Assembly: GCA_913009915.1 (NCBI GenBank)
Contig: CAJVYZ010000016.1
Span: forward strand, 1 to 13,274
DNA from: an uncultured Gemmatimonadota bacterium
Lineage (GTDB): Bacteria; Gemmatimonadota; Gemmatimonadetes; Gemmatimonadales; GWC2-71-9
Reading direction: 5' to 3'
Length of the DNA: 13,274 bases
The notes below the pieces were generated by a model. It was not told the DNA's origin, searched no databases, and was given only the letters and a program-made list of their open reading frames with translations. Position numbers and translations under genes: made by a program. Below are positions 1 to 7,088 of the stretch, one piece after another. Numbering within the stretch: position 1 is the stretch's first letter; every line of letters begins with the position of its first letter.

Positions 1-75
1 TTTTTTTTTCAAGCAGAAGACGGCATACGAGATATATCAGTGTGACTGGAGTTCAGACGTGTGCTCTTCCGATCT
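1..75. other. Illumina P7/TruSeq index adapter (synthetic contamination)
   Basis: Nine T residues are followed by the P7 flow-cell primer (10-33), an 8-base index ATATCAGT (34-41) and the TruSeq read-2 primer ending in GCTCTTCCGATCT at 75. The reverse complement of the index, ACTGATAT, fits TruSeq index 25 as I remember it (ACTGAT plus AT). The leading T run matches the T spacer of grafted flow-cell oligos. Biological sequence begins at 76. This stretch is an untrimmed library artefact and should be masked. Any reading frame starting in it is artificial. Confidence 0.98.
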
Positions 76-120
76 GGGAACGGCACCGAGAAGGACCACG
101 AGGAAAATCATCCGGACCAT
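76..120 (-). CDS. Start of a secreted or membrane protein, cut off at contig end
   Basis: Only the first 15 codons remain, reading MVRMIFLVVLLGAVP, before the adapter interrupts at 75. A short basic start followed by a hydrophobic run looks like a signal peptide or first membrane helix. The ATG at 120-118 overlaps the TGA stop of the upstream urea transporter/M23 gene (122-120) in a TGATG arrangement. This continues the overlap pattern of the four genes before it and makes this a likely fifth operon member. Nothing can be said about its function. It is short, so the call depends on the overlap and the hydrophobic composition. Confidence 0.6.
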
Positions 121-2195
121 CATTCCTCCGTTACCAGTTGCAGAGTGACGTCACCCACCTCCACGCTCTGGAAACCACGGTGGGGGTGCAGCACCACCTT
201 GGTGCGTCGTTCCGTGCCAGGGAGGCGAGCGGAAACCAATCCTTCGATCGTCGTCGCGTCGACGAACTTGAGGCTGACGCGCACGCTGCCGAAGCTGTGA
301 TGGATCGACCGCAGCAGGTTGCAAGCCGCCTGGGTGATTCCCCTCGTCACCAACCCCATCGGCACTTGATCCGTCCATTCCATGCCTCGGCGGTAGGCCA
401 ACGGCATCCGTGGCAACGCCAGAAACATGGCTTGAAGCACGGGGTCGGTGTCTTTGAGGCGATAGAAAAAGAAGGTGTCCTCGAAAGTGCCGAAGTACAG
501 GTGGGCCTTGCCGGAATCCAGATAGAATGTTCCGTCGGGCGCCATTCGCACCGTCAGGGTCACGCGGTCGACCGACCCTTTTCCTCTGGAGACGTCGTAG
601 GTGAACGTCTCATCGAGAACGAACCCCATACGTGCCTCCAGGCCCTTGTCGGGGAACAATGGCTCCACCAGGCGGCCCTCGGACGGCACGTCGTTGGCGT
701 GAAACTCCTGGTCCATCCGGTAGCTCACGAAGCTGAACGGAACCGTAGCGCCGCCGATGTCGTCAGTGAGCTGGACCTGGACATGCAAGTGCGGTTGCGG
801 TGAGTATCCCGAATTACCGCACAGCCCGAGCTTGGCGCCCCGTTCGACCCATTGGCCCGGCTCGACCACGATGGAATGTTCGGCGAAGTGGGACAGCTCC
901 ACGAAGAATCCTCGGTCATCGTAGATCAGCACCAGGTTGCCCCAATTGCGCTCACGATCGGTGGCACCAATGGGGTTGTCGGGCACGTCGGCGACGACTC
1001 GGACCACACGTCCGCGAACCGGTGACAGCACCGGCTTGCCGAAGGCGTAGTAGTCGCCAAGGCTGGCACCCTCTTCGGCGTGGGTCTCTCCCGCGTCGTC
1101 GGTGATGACGAAATCGTAGGCATAGCGCCACGGCCCCTGATGGGTCCATTGGCCATCAAACCCCTGCCACACGGACCAGCGTCCCGAAAACGGGAGGGCC
1201 AACGTGTTGAGGGAGCCTGGATATCGTTGCTTGTTGGCGACGTATTCGTCGAGAATCTGTTCCGGTGTGCCCGCCGGGCCCTGTGCTACCATGGGGAACT
1301 CCACCAGCCCCAGGACATAGAGAAAGGTGAGAGTCACCAGATTGAACGGCAGCGCGAACACCGGGACGCTGTACAAGGCCCAGAAGGCTTCGGCAGAGCT
1401 GACCAGCATCGTGGAGGCGACGACTGCCACCAGGGCCATGGCGTAGCTCTTCATCGAGGGAACCAGGAACACCCCGCCGAGCGCCATGGCGATGAGGATG
1501 AAGTTGAAGGAGTTGAAGTCGGCGAACGCCTGAGGATAGCTGCCACCCATCCAGGCCAACGTCAGGGTGCCCGTGTAGTACCCGGCCACCGCCAGCCCGA
1601 AGGCGATACGAGAGGCCAGGAAGAGGGCAGCGGCAAAGATGATCCCCGCCGCCACGTATGGCATGAAGAAAATCGCCCCCAGCGACTGGAAGAATCCGCC
1701 GATCCACGCCGGCACCTGCGCCTCCCAGGCCGCGAGCGGATGCGGGTATAGGCCGGTGACGTACAGGTTGGTGTAGGTGGACGCCGCCAGATAAGCGGTG
1801 GAACTCACCAACACGAACGGCAGGCTCAGAATGGGCAACTTCAGGTAGTACGAGAAGATGCTGTACAGCATGTGGGTCAGCACGAAGGCCGATACGCCAG
1901 CCACGACCGCGAAGAACACGGTGAGCGGCGTCAACTCGAACAGGTAGCCGATCGACAGGCCTACCAGAAGGGGGTTGTAGGTGTAGAATCCCGAGTCTAG
2001 GAAGGTCCGGTCCATCTGGAGGAAGCGGGCGAATACATGGGCCGCCACCACGGCCACGAACCCGGCGCCGGCTACGTTCGGGCTGAGAAGGGTTACCCCA
2101 AGGACGACGGTACCGAGCTGCCATCCTCGTAAGAAAAACACCTCACTGTAGCTGTTCAGCAGCGCGCAGAGGTTCTTTGCCAGATGGGACTTCAT
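120..2195 (-). CDS. Urea transporter-family membrane domain fused to M23 peptidase domain
   Basis: A 691-residue fusion. Residues about 20-302 are a chain of hydrophobic helices resembling the bacterial urea transporter (UT/SLC14) fold, with the typical SGFYTYNPLLVGL segment (68-80) and a second half-repeat FNFILIAMALGGVFL (230-244). Residues about 340-480 are a LytM/M23 zinc metallopeptidase domain. Its likely metal and catalytic residues are H352 and D361, H436 in LSHF, and the HxH pair H469/H471 in PHLHV. Residues about 490-691 form a further soluble region that I do not recognise. The ATG at 2195 overlaps the previous stop (ATGA), with GGGAG just upstream. UT proteins are passive channels for urea-like small solutes. 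M23 enzymes cut glycine-containing or peptidoglycan cross-link peptides. What this combination acts on is unknown. If the usual even-numbered UT helix topology holds, the M23 domain would face the cytoplasm. Confidence 0.88.
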   Translation of the reverse strand: MKSHLAKNLCALLNSYSEVFFLRGWQLGTVVLGVTLLSPNVAGAGFVAVVAAHVFARFLQMDRTFLDSGFYTYNPLLVGLSIGYLFELTPLTVFFAVVAGVSAFVLTHMLYSIFSYYLKLPILSLPFVLVSSTAYLAASTYTNLYVTGLYPHPLAAWEAQVPAWIGGFFQSLGAIFFMPYVAAGIIFAAALFLASRIAFGLAVAGYYTGTLTLAWMGGSYPQAFADFNSFNFILIAMALGGVFLVPSMKSYAMALVAVVASTMLVSSAEAFWALYSVPVFALPFNLVTLTFLYVLGLVEFPMVAQGPAGTPEQILDEYVANKQRYPGSLNTLALPFSGRWSVWQGFDGQWTHQGPWRYAYDFVITDDAGETHAEEGASLGDYYAFGKPVLSPVRGRVVRVVADVPDNPIGATDRERNWGNLVLIYDDRGFFVELSHFAEHSIVVEPGQWVERGAKLGLCGNSGYSPQPHLHVQVQLTDDIGGATVPFSFVSYRMDQEFHANDVPSEGRLVEPLFPDKGLEARMGFVLDETFTYDVSRGKGSVDRVTLTVRMAPDGTFYLDSGKAHLYFGTFEDTFFFYRLKDTDPVLQAMFLALPRMPLAYRRGMEWTDQVPMGLVTRGITQAACNLLRSIHHSFGSVRVSLKFVDATTIEGLVSARLPGTERRTKVVLHPHRGFQSVEVGDVTLQLVTEE

Positions 2196-3559
2196 ACGCT
2201 CCCATCCGTCGGGAGGCGCAGCCGCTCAGGTAGTCGCTCCTGGCGCTCCACGTCCTCGAGCGTTTCCGCCTCTCGAATCACCTCCACCGACCCGTCCTGG
2301 CCGATGAGCACCACGTTGGGCCGGTACTCGATGAACTGCAGCCACTGCGGCACGTTGTAGGCGCCGACCGGCGAGAAGATCATCCGCGTGCCGCGCCGAA
2401 GCGGCGGCAATAGCGTACCTTCGTCGATGACGGCGAGTGTCAGGCACAGCGGGCCATTGATCATGGCCGGCTCGTTCACCCCCTGCACTTCCCGATCAAG
2501 CTCGATGTTGAACTTGTACCAGAACGAGGTAAACAGAATGTTGAGACCGGCATCGATCACGTAGGCCTTCCGGCCATCCGGCAAGCGCTTGGCGGCAAAT
2601 ACCGTGGCGATCAAGAAGCCTGCGTGATCGACCACCGCGCGACCGGTTTCGAGAATGAGCTTGGGGAAGTCCCCCGGCCGCAAACTGGCGTAGAGTGCAT
2701 CGGTAATCTTTTCTGCGTAGGCCTCGATGGGCTGAACCGCCACATCCGGAGGCAGGTAAGTCCCCTTGAGCTTGCTCTGTGATGGAAAGCCGCCACCCAG
2801 ATCGAGGTACTCGGTGGTATAGCCAAAGCGCTCCTCCACCTCGTAGCCAAACTGGACCATCTTGCTGACCGCCACAGCGTACGCGTCAGGCTCCAGGATG
2901 AACGTCCCGATGTGGGCATGGAGGCCACGCAGGATCAACTTCCCGCCCGCATGTATTCGCTTGACGGCATCCATGGCCTGCCCCGAATCGAGATTCAGAC
3001 CAAAGCGGGTCCACTGCGGAAATATTCCCGTGTCCATGTTGAGCCGCAGGCCCACGGATATGGTCGTCCCCAGCTCGTCGGCAACTTCCTCGAGATCATA
3101 GATCTCGTCCAGGTGATCGATATGGATCTGGGCGCCCTCGCGCACCGCCTTCTCGAGTATGGAACGCCGCTTGTACGGCCCATTGAAAATGATGCTGTGG
3201 CCAGGCACGCCCAGCTTCCTGGCCTTGTCGTACTCAAACTCGGACACGACTTCCGCCAGGGCGCCTTCCTGATACAGGATGGCACAGATCGCCTGGAGAT
3301 AGTTCGTCTTGTAGGACCAAGCCGACACCACGTTGGGGTAGCGGTTGGAGAAGGCTCGATGAATCCGTTGATACTGGGTACGCAGCTCCTTCTCCGAAAA
3401 CACGAACAGGGGTGAGCCGTACCGTTCGACCAGCGTGTCGATGGCTACACCATCGATGTCCGCGCGGACTTTCCGGGAGTAAAGCGGACTGCTCCCGAAC
3501 TTATTCAGGTAACCCGTCTCCAGCTTTATGATCGACGGTTTTTCGTAGAGCTCTCTCAT
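2192..3559 (-). CDS. Diaminopimelate/ornithine decarboxylase-fold PLP enzyme, diverged
   Basis: A 455-residue fold-type III PLP decarboxylase related to LysA. Visible landmarks are the PLP lysine K84 in WSYKTN, H216 in HAHIGT, the glycine loop LDLGGGF (252-258), ETGR (304-307), DAGLN (336-340), the candidate catalytic C372 in GPLC, and Y401 in VGAY. The acidic CESGD motif that follows the cysteine in true diaminopimelate decarboxylases is replaced by CLTLA, so meso-diaminopimelate is probably not the substrate. Relatives such as BtrK, SbnH and PvsE decarboxylate carrier-bound or conjugated amino acids in secondary metabolism. I chose the ATG at 3559 because it overlaps the ATP-grasp stop (ATGA) and because homology begins near there; the frame stays open upstream but only inside that gene. 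Its own stop overlaps the transporter start. Confidence 0.9.
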   Translation of the reverse strand: MRELYEKPSIIKLETGYLNKFGSSPLYSRKVRADIDGVAIDTLVERYGSPLFVFSEKELRTQYQRIHRAFSNRYPNVVSAWSYKTNYLQAICAILYQEGALAEVVSEFEYDKARKLGVPGHSIIFNGPYKRRSILEKAVREGAQIHIDHLDEIYDLEEVADELGTTISVGLRLNMDTGIFPQWTRFGLNLDSGQAMDAVKRIHAGGKLILRGLHAHIGTFILEPDAYAVAVSKMVQFGYEVEERFGYTTEYLDLGGGFPSQSKLKGTYLPPDVAVQPIEAYAEKITDALYASLRPGDFPKLILETGRAVVDHAGFLIATVFAAKRLPDGRKAYVIDAGLNILFTSFWYKFNIELDREVQGVNEPAMINGPLCLTLAVIDEGTLLPPLRRGTRMIFSPVGAYNVPQWLQFIEYRPNVVLIGQDGSVEVIREAETLEDVERQERLPERLRLPTDGSV

Positions 3560-4632
3560 GGCGCAGCCTGGGCGTGGGAAACTGGCGACCCCGGCGATTC
3601 GCCGGCAGTGATCATTCGTTGGAACGGCTCCATGTCGCTGATCAGTTCGTAGGTGTACCGGATGAACAGCTTCCCTGTGGCATAGTCGCTGGCGGTGTCT
3701 TCGGCCTTCCCCAGGGCCTTGCGAACCATCCGGGCAGGGAGATTGATGCCGACCCCGGTCGCGAAGTACGACCATGCCGGAAAGCGGGGATTGATCTCGA
3801 TCAGATACAGATCCTCCCCATCGGCCATGCACTCCAGCTCGAACGGGCCCTTCCAACGGTAGGTGCGGATGAACGCTTCCGTGGCTGCGGTCATCGCATC
3901 GTTCTTGATGGTTACTCCTGTCCAGATCTTCCCCAACTCGGTAATCCACATCTTCTTGAGGCCGACGTGGCCCAGGCTTCGGCCTTCACCATCGCCCACC
4001 GCCACGACGTTGAGTTCCTCACCCTTCACCACCGCCTGCACGATGACCGGATAGCCCCACTCGGCCACGATCTTGTGGTAGTAGGCCCTGGCCTCCTGGC
4101 TGGTGTCCGCTCGCAGCGCTTTGTAGAACGCGCCCTTTACCATGACCGGCAGCCCAATGCGGTCCACCGCCTGCTCCAGGCTTTCCGCCGAGTTCACCAC
4201 TTCCGTTTCGGGGAGCTGCAGCCCAATGGCTTCCGCCAACTCGGCAAGCCGGTCCTTGCCCCGCAACCGGTACTGCTCCGTGGTGGGCACGAACGTCTGG
4301 ATGCCATGCGCCGCCAACTCGTCCTGGTAGCGCATGTAGAACGGCATCTCGGTATCCAGCGTGGGAATGATGAACGCCAGACCCGTCTGTTCCTTGATAT
4401 AGAGGAGGCGCTCCAGATAGGCCTCGTGGCTGGCCGACGGATACGGCACCATGAAGGCCCGGTCCACCAGCCAGTCCATGTAGATCCCGGGTTCCATGGC
4501 GTCGTAGGCCAAGCCGATGAGGGTGACGTCCAGATCCTCGGCTTCCTTGAGGCTCCGGCCTACACCTATCCCGGGGCCCGGATTGTCGACGGCGTTGATG
4601 CCGGACACGGCGATGGTCAGCGCGGTCGTCAT
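3556..4632 (-). CDS. ATP-grasp ligase, carbamoyl-phosphate-synthase-like
   Basis: A 358-residue ATP-grasp enzyme of the carboxylate-amine ligase superfamily, which makes an acyl phosphate from ATP and transfers it to an amine. An N-terminal Rossmann-like region (1-110, with an early glycine-rich GPGIGVGRS at 19-27) precedes the ATP-grasp core. Likely nucleotide-binding lysines are K126 (LRGKDRL) and K166 (VMVKGAF). The metal-binding motif is LIEINPRFPAW (277-287). It resembles short stand-alone proteins annotated as carbamoyl phosphate synthase large subunit-like, but it lacks the second half and the oligomerisation domain of CarB. Both ends overlap neighbouring genes by ATGA. Together with the PqqD-like protein and a LysA-like decarboxylase, it suggests amino acid or peptide ligation. 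The substrates cannot be read from the sequence. Confidence 0.9.
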   Translation of the reverse strand: MTTALTIAVSGINAVDNPGPGIGVGRSLKEAEDLDVTLIGLAYDAMEPGIYMDWLVDRAFMVPYPSASHEAYLERLLYIKEQTGLAFIIPTLDTEMPFYMRYQDELAAHGIQTFVPTTEQYRLRGKDRLAELAEAIGLQLPETEVVNSAESLEQAVDRIGLPVMVKGAFYKALRADTSQEARAYYHKIVAEWGYPVIVQAVVKGEELNVVAVGDGEGRSLGHVGLKKMWITELGKIWTGVTIKNDAMTAATEAFIRTYRWKGPFELECMADGEDLYLIEINPRFPAWSYFATGVGINLPARMVRKALGKAEDTASDYATGKLFIRYTYELISDMEPFQRMITAGESPGSPVSHAQAAP

Positions 4633-4865
4633 GTCAATCGGAAGATTCGAAGACGGTCGTTGAAATCGAGAAGATCGCGTTGCACCTCCGCCGGGGTCAC
4701 CTCGAACCTGTCGATGAGATCTTCCACGATGTCTTCGGTTGCCCTGCCAACCATCATCCCCTCAAGAATGACCAGCCCCGTCCCGTTCACCGTGAAGCTC
4801 TCACCGGTGGTCGGGTCGAAGACGAAGCCGTCCTGGTTGATGGCGAGACGTTGTAGATGACTCAT
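4629..4865 (-). CDS. PqqD-like small protein (RRE fold)
   Basis: A 78-residue protein with the PqqD-family pattern: an N-terminal beta hairpin containing FDPTTGESFTVNGTGLVIL (16-34), then helices ending in VQRDLLDFNDRLR (61-73). PqqD proteins form the RiPP recognition element, binding precursor or leader peptides and handing them to a modifying enzyme. Stand-alone PqqD-like proteins also occur in clusters with no known peptide. It is the first gene of the operon, directly behind the divergent promoter region, and its stop overlaps the ATP-grasp start. No PQQ genes are present, so pqqD is not an appropriate name. No precursor peptide gene was found nearby. Its role as a peptide chaperone or substrate carrier for the ATP-grasp enzyme is an inference. 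Confidence 0.85.
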   Translation of the reverse strand: MSHLQRLAINQDGFVFDPTTGESFTVNGTGLVILEGMMVGRATEDIVEDLIDRFEVTPAEVQRDLLDFNDRLRIFRLT

Positions 4866-5063
4866 GTGACACCCGGGTTGTCTGGTGGCCGAACCGGCGA
4901 CTCGAATCTTCCTTCTGCCCGTGACCCAAGCCGCCTCTATATCATAACTTCACAACTATGAAGGAATTGTTAAGTTAGCTGTAACGGGCTCAATCATCTG
5001 GCGACCCGGCGGCGACGACTGTATTTTTCTATCCCTTCGGAAGTTCAATCAGGAGTTAGAGTT
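4866..5063. promoter_or_regulatory. Divergent AT-rich promoter region
   Basis: This 198-bp gap lies between the leftward pqqD-like operon and the rightward lipoprotein gene. Bases 4936-4980 are sharply richer in A and T than the surrounding GC-rich DNA. On the minus strand TATGAT (4946-4941) is a fair -10 box for the operon, about 75 bases before its ATG, though no good -35 box sits at the right distance. On the plus strand TTCACA (4950-4955) and TAAGTT (4972-4977) are a weak candidate pair with 16-bp spacing. A small inverted repeat, CTTCA/TGAAG (4948-4963), lies in the same place. No specific operator is recognised. Confidence 0.4.
5051..5055 (+). promoter_or_regulatory. Ribosome binding site of the lipoprotein gene
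   Basis: AGGAG lies 8 bases before the ATG at 5064 and fixes that start. The signal peptide and lipobox begin directly after it. Confidence 0.75.
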
Positions 5064-5990
5064 ATGCAGTTTATTGCACCCTTGGCGCGACCCTTCACAG
5101 CCGCCTTCTTGGGAGCGATACTGCTGGCCGGTTGTAACGAGACCACCGATCCCAACGGCTCCAACGGGGCTGGTACGGGTGGTGGCGGCACCGGGGGCGG
5201 CGGTGCGGGACCAGCGACCGCCATGTTCCGGGTGTTGCTGACCGACGCCCCGTCGGACCAGCTCGACAGCGCGGTCATCTACATCTCCCAGGTGTATCTC
5301 CAGGGCGACAGCGGGCGTACCGTCGTCAGCGACAGCGCCATGTCGTTCGACCTGCTGGTTCTGGCAAACGGCGTGACCGCCGAGCTGGCCGACAGCGTCA
5401 TTCCCACCGGCGAGTACCACCAGCTCCGTTTGATCGTGGATTCGGCGCGAGCGGTCTTGAAAGCTCCACTGACATTCAGGGACGGCAGCACCACCGCCAG
5501 CATGAAGGTGCCCAGCGGCAGTACCTCGGGCCTCAAGGTCAAGTTCGGCGGCCCCATCGTGGTGGACTCCGGTGAGGTCGTTGTGGTGATCGACTTCGAC
5601 GTCTCCCGCAGTTTCGTGTTTCAGGGTCCGCCTTCGGCGCCGAAGAGCGTGTCACTCAAGCCGGTCATCAACGGCACCTATCGGAACGTCGCCGGCTCGA
5701 TCAGCGGCACGGTGACACCGGCCGCCGCCAGGGCCCAGTTGTTCGCCATCCGCAACGGGAACGACACGGCGCGGACCGCCTTCGCCGACACCCTGACCGG
5801 CGCCTATACGCTGCAGTTTATGCCCCCCGGCACCTGGACCGTGGCGGCCACCAGTGCGGTCGGCTATGGCAATGCCCAAGTGGACAACGTGATGGTCGGC
5901 GAGTCACAGGCTGTTACCGGTGTCGACATCGCCTTGGCACCGAACGGATCCATCAGCGGTACGGTCACGCCGGATACTAGTGGACTGTAA
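5064..5990 (+). CDS. DUF4382 lipoprotein, 3' end truncated by IS630-family element
   Basis: The protein begins with a lipoprotein signal peptide with lipobox LAGC (cysteine 24). A glycine-rich linker (37-49) follows, then a DUF4382 domain (about 52-205) recognisable from FRVLLTDAPSDQLDSAVIYISQV-type sequence and SVSLKPVINGTY. A beta-sandwich, carboxypeptidase-regulatory-like repeat starts at GSISGTVTP (211-219). The same nine residues recur at 295-303, so a second repeat had begun when the reading frame met the IS. The last codons are supplied by the IS: GTGGACTGTAA of its inverted repeat gives one glycine/leucine stretch and the stop. The first 290 or so residues are intact and could still be made and anchored at the outer membrane. 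Function of DUF4382 proteins is unknown. Confidence 0.85.
   Translation: MQFIAPLARPFTAAFLGAILLAGCNETTDPNGSNGAGTGGGGTGGGGAGPATAMFRVLLTDAPSDQLDSAVIYISQVYLQGDSGRTVVSDSAMSFDLLVLANGVTAELADSVIPTGEYHQLRLIVDSARAVLKAPLTFRDGSTTASMKVPSGSTSGLKVKFGGPIVVDSGEVVVVIDFDVSRSFVFQGPPSAPKSVSLKPVINGTYRNVAGSISGTVTPAAARAQLFAIRNGNDTARTAFADTLTGAYTLQFMPPGTWTVAATSAVGYGNAQVDNVMVGESQAVTGVDIALAPNGSISGTVTPDTSGL
5694..5972 (+). repeat. Two copies of a GSISGTVTP repeat-start motif
   Basis: Codons 5694-5720 and 5946-5972 both encode GSISGTVTP, with synonymous differences at several third positions. They mark the first strands of successive beta-sandwich repeats in the lipoprotein. The second copy is cut off six bases later by the IS target site. 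Confidence 0.7.
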
Positions 5991-5995
5991 CATTT
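5980..5995 (+). repeat. IS630-family left terminal inverted repeat
   Basis: Sixteen bases, GTGGACTGTAACATTT, identical to the reverse complement of 7071-7086. The preceding TA (5978-5979) is the target duplication. Read in the frame of the lipoprotein, this repeat supplies its TAA stop at 5988-5990. Confidence 0.93.
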
Positions 5996-6021
5996 AAGCG
6001 TTTAGTATTATATTGGTTGTC

Positions 6022-7065
6022 ATGAATACTCAACCAATCGAACTGACCAAAAGAGAACGCTTGGAGTTGGGACGCAGGTTGAGGAGTCGCCGTGGCCGCG
6101 CCGATGAATCCAGAATTGCGCGGGTGCTCTTGCTCCTCGCCGATGGCGCTACATACCAGGAAGTGGCCGACAAGGCTGGTTGTTCGGCACCGTATATTAG
6201 CAAGTGGAAGAAGCGGTTCGTCGAAGATGGCATGGCTGGACTCTACAGCCGCCACGCAGGACGCAAGGTGAAGGTTCTGACAGCGAGGATGGAAGCCCGG
6301 ATATTGAACTGGACGCGCAAGAAACCTACTGATGGTTCGACTCACTGGAGCACGAGACGGTTGGCCAAGAAGCTTGGCGTTCATCATATGATGGTGGCCA
6401 GGGTGTGGAAGAAACATGGGCTTCAACCTCACCGGATCGAACGCTACAAGGCTTCCAATGATCCCGATTTTGAGAAGAAAGCTGCGGATGTTATCGGACT
6501 GTACCTGAAACCACCGCAGCACGCGGTCGTCTTTTCTGTCGACGAGAAAACGGCCATCCAGGCTCTGGACCGCAAAGACCCTGTATTGCCGTTATCGCCG
6601 GGACGTGCCGAGCGGCACGGTTTTGAATACGTTCGCCATGGCACGCTGTCGCTTTTTGCCGCCCTGGATACTAGAACGGGGACGGTGCACGGTAAGACCA
6701 CAGCACGCCATACGAGTCAGGAGTTTGTCGCTTTCGTAACCGACCTGGTGTGCAAGTTTCCCGAAGATAAGCAGATTCACATCATCCTTGACAATCTTTC
6801 GGCTCACAAGACTGCTCGGGTCAATGAATTTCTGGCCACCCATCCCAACGTCCATTTCCACTTCACACCTACCTACTCATCATGGCTTAACCAGATCGAA
6901 CTGTGGTTTTCTAAGATCGAACGCGACCTGATTCATCGCGGCGTTTTCACCTCGGTAAGAAACCTCTCCCGTAGCATCATGCACTACATCGGCAAACACA
7001 ACGAGAACCCCAAGCCCATGAAATGGAAGTACGACAATCCATCTAACCGCATCAAGACCGCTTAA
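6022..7065 (+). CDS. IS630-family DDE transposase
   Basis: A 347-residue cut-and-paste transposase. An N-terminal helix-turn-helix pair (about 15-75, including TYQEVADKAGCSAPYISKWKK) and a second winged-helix region (about 85-140) bind the ends. The catalytic DDE residues appear to be D174 (FSVDEKT), D257 (IILDNLSAHK) and E293 (WLNQIELWFSKIE), the typical IS630 pattern. The length is normal and no frameshift is seen, so it is probably functional. I prefer the ATG at 6022. A TTG nine bases earlier is also in frame but has no better ribosome site. The stop is 5 bases before the right inverted repeat. Confidence 0.93.
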   Translation: MNTQPIELTKRERLELGRRLRSRRGRADESRIARVLLLLADGATYQEVADKAGCSAPYISKWKKRFVEDGMAGLYSRHAGRKVKVLTARMEARILNWTRKKPTDGSTHWSTRRLAKKLGVHHMMVARVWKKHGLQPHRIERYKASNDPDFEKKAADVIGLYLKPPQHAVVFSVDEKTAIQALDRKDPVLPLSPGRAERHGFEYVRHGTLSLFAALDTRTGTVHGKTTARHTSQEFVAFVTDLVCKFPEDKQIHIILDNLSAHKTARVNEFLATHPNVHFHFTPTYSSWLNQIELWFSKIERDLIHRGVFTSVRNLSRSIMHYIGKHNENPKPMKWKYDNPSNRIKTA

Positions 7066-7070
7066 CAATC

Positions 7071-7086
7071 AAATGTTACAGTCCAC
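7071..7086 (-). repeat. IS630-family right terminal inverted repeat
   Basis: Perfect 16-base inverted copy of the left end, followed by TA at 7087-7088. Just inside both ends an AAGCG motif occurs at different offsets, possibly part of the transposase binding site. Confidence 0.92.
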
Positions 7087-7088
7087 TA

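Larger units (their letters stand above)
5980..7086 (+). mobile_element. IS630-family insertion sequence, complete
   Basis: An 1107-bp element with perfect 16-bp terminal inverted repeats, GTGGACTGTAACATTT at 5980-5995 and its reverse complement at 7071-7086. It is flanked by TA on both sides (5978-5979 and 7087-7088), lying in a CTAG context. TA duplication, often within CTAG, is the habit of IS630-type elements. It carries a single transposase gene that looks intact. Its DNA is visibly less GC-rich than the genes around it. The 5' and 3' flanks belong to different genes, so the element is associated with a rearrangement or with an assembly join. Confidence 0.93.

Noticed and set aside
61..300. 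Plus-strand frame of 79 codons starting MLFRSG
   Set aside because: It starts in the adapter and then runs antisense to a real gene.
42..803. Long plus-strand frame of 253 codons starting MTGVQTCALPI
   Set aside because: The start lies in synthetic adapter and the rest is antisense to the UT-M23 fusion gene. It has no family resemblance.
37..2204. Urea use locus (urease or carbamoyl phosphate synthesis)
   Set aside because: No urease, carboxylase or CarA genes are seen. The UT-like domain and CPS-like ATP-grasp alone do not support it.
3560..3949. N-terminal extension of the LysA-like enzyme to an upstream start
   Set aside because: The extension lies wholly inside the ATP-grasp gene and has no homology. 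The ATG at 3559 fits the ATGA overlap pattern.
3574..4860. Plus-strand open frame of 428 codons
   Set aside because: It is antisense to the ATP-grasp and PqqD-like genes, which have clear family motifs. Its composition (many R, H, Q, G) is typical of a GC-rich shadow frame.
4629..4865. PQQ biosynthesis locus
   Set aside because: Only a PqqD-like protein is present. No PqqA, B, C or E genes are nearby, and the neighbours are unrelated to PQQ.
4959..4979. Tiny ORF (six codons) in the divergent region as a RiPP precursor peptide
   Set aside because: It is too short, has no ribosome site, lies on the opposite strand to the operon and shows no leader-like sequence.
6013..6021. TTG start for the transposase
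   Set aside because: It adds only three residues and has no ribosome site. The ATG at 6022 is more likely.
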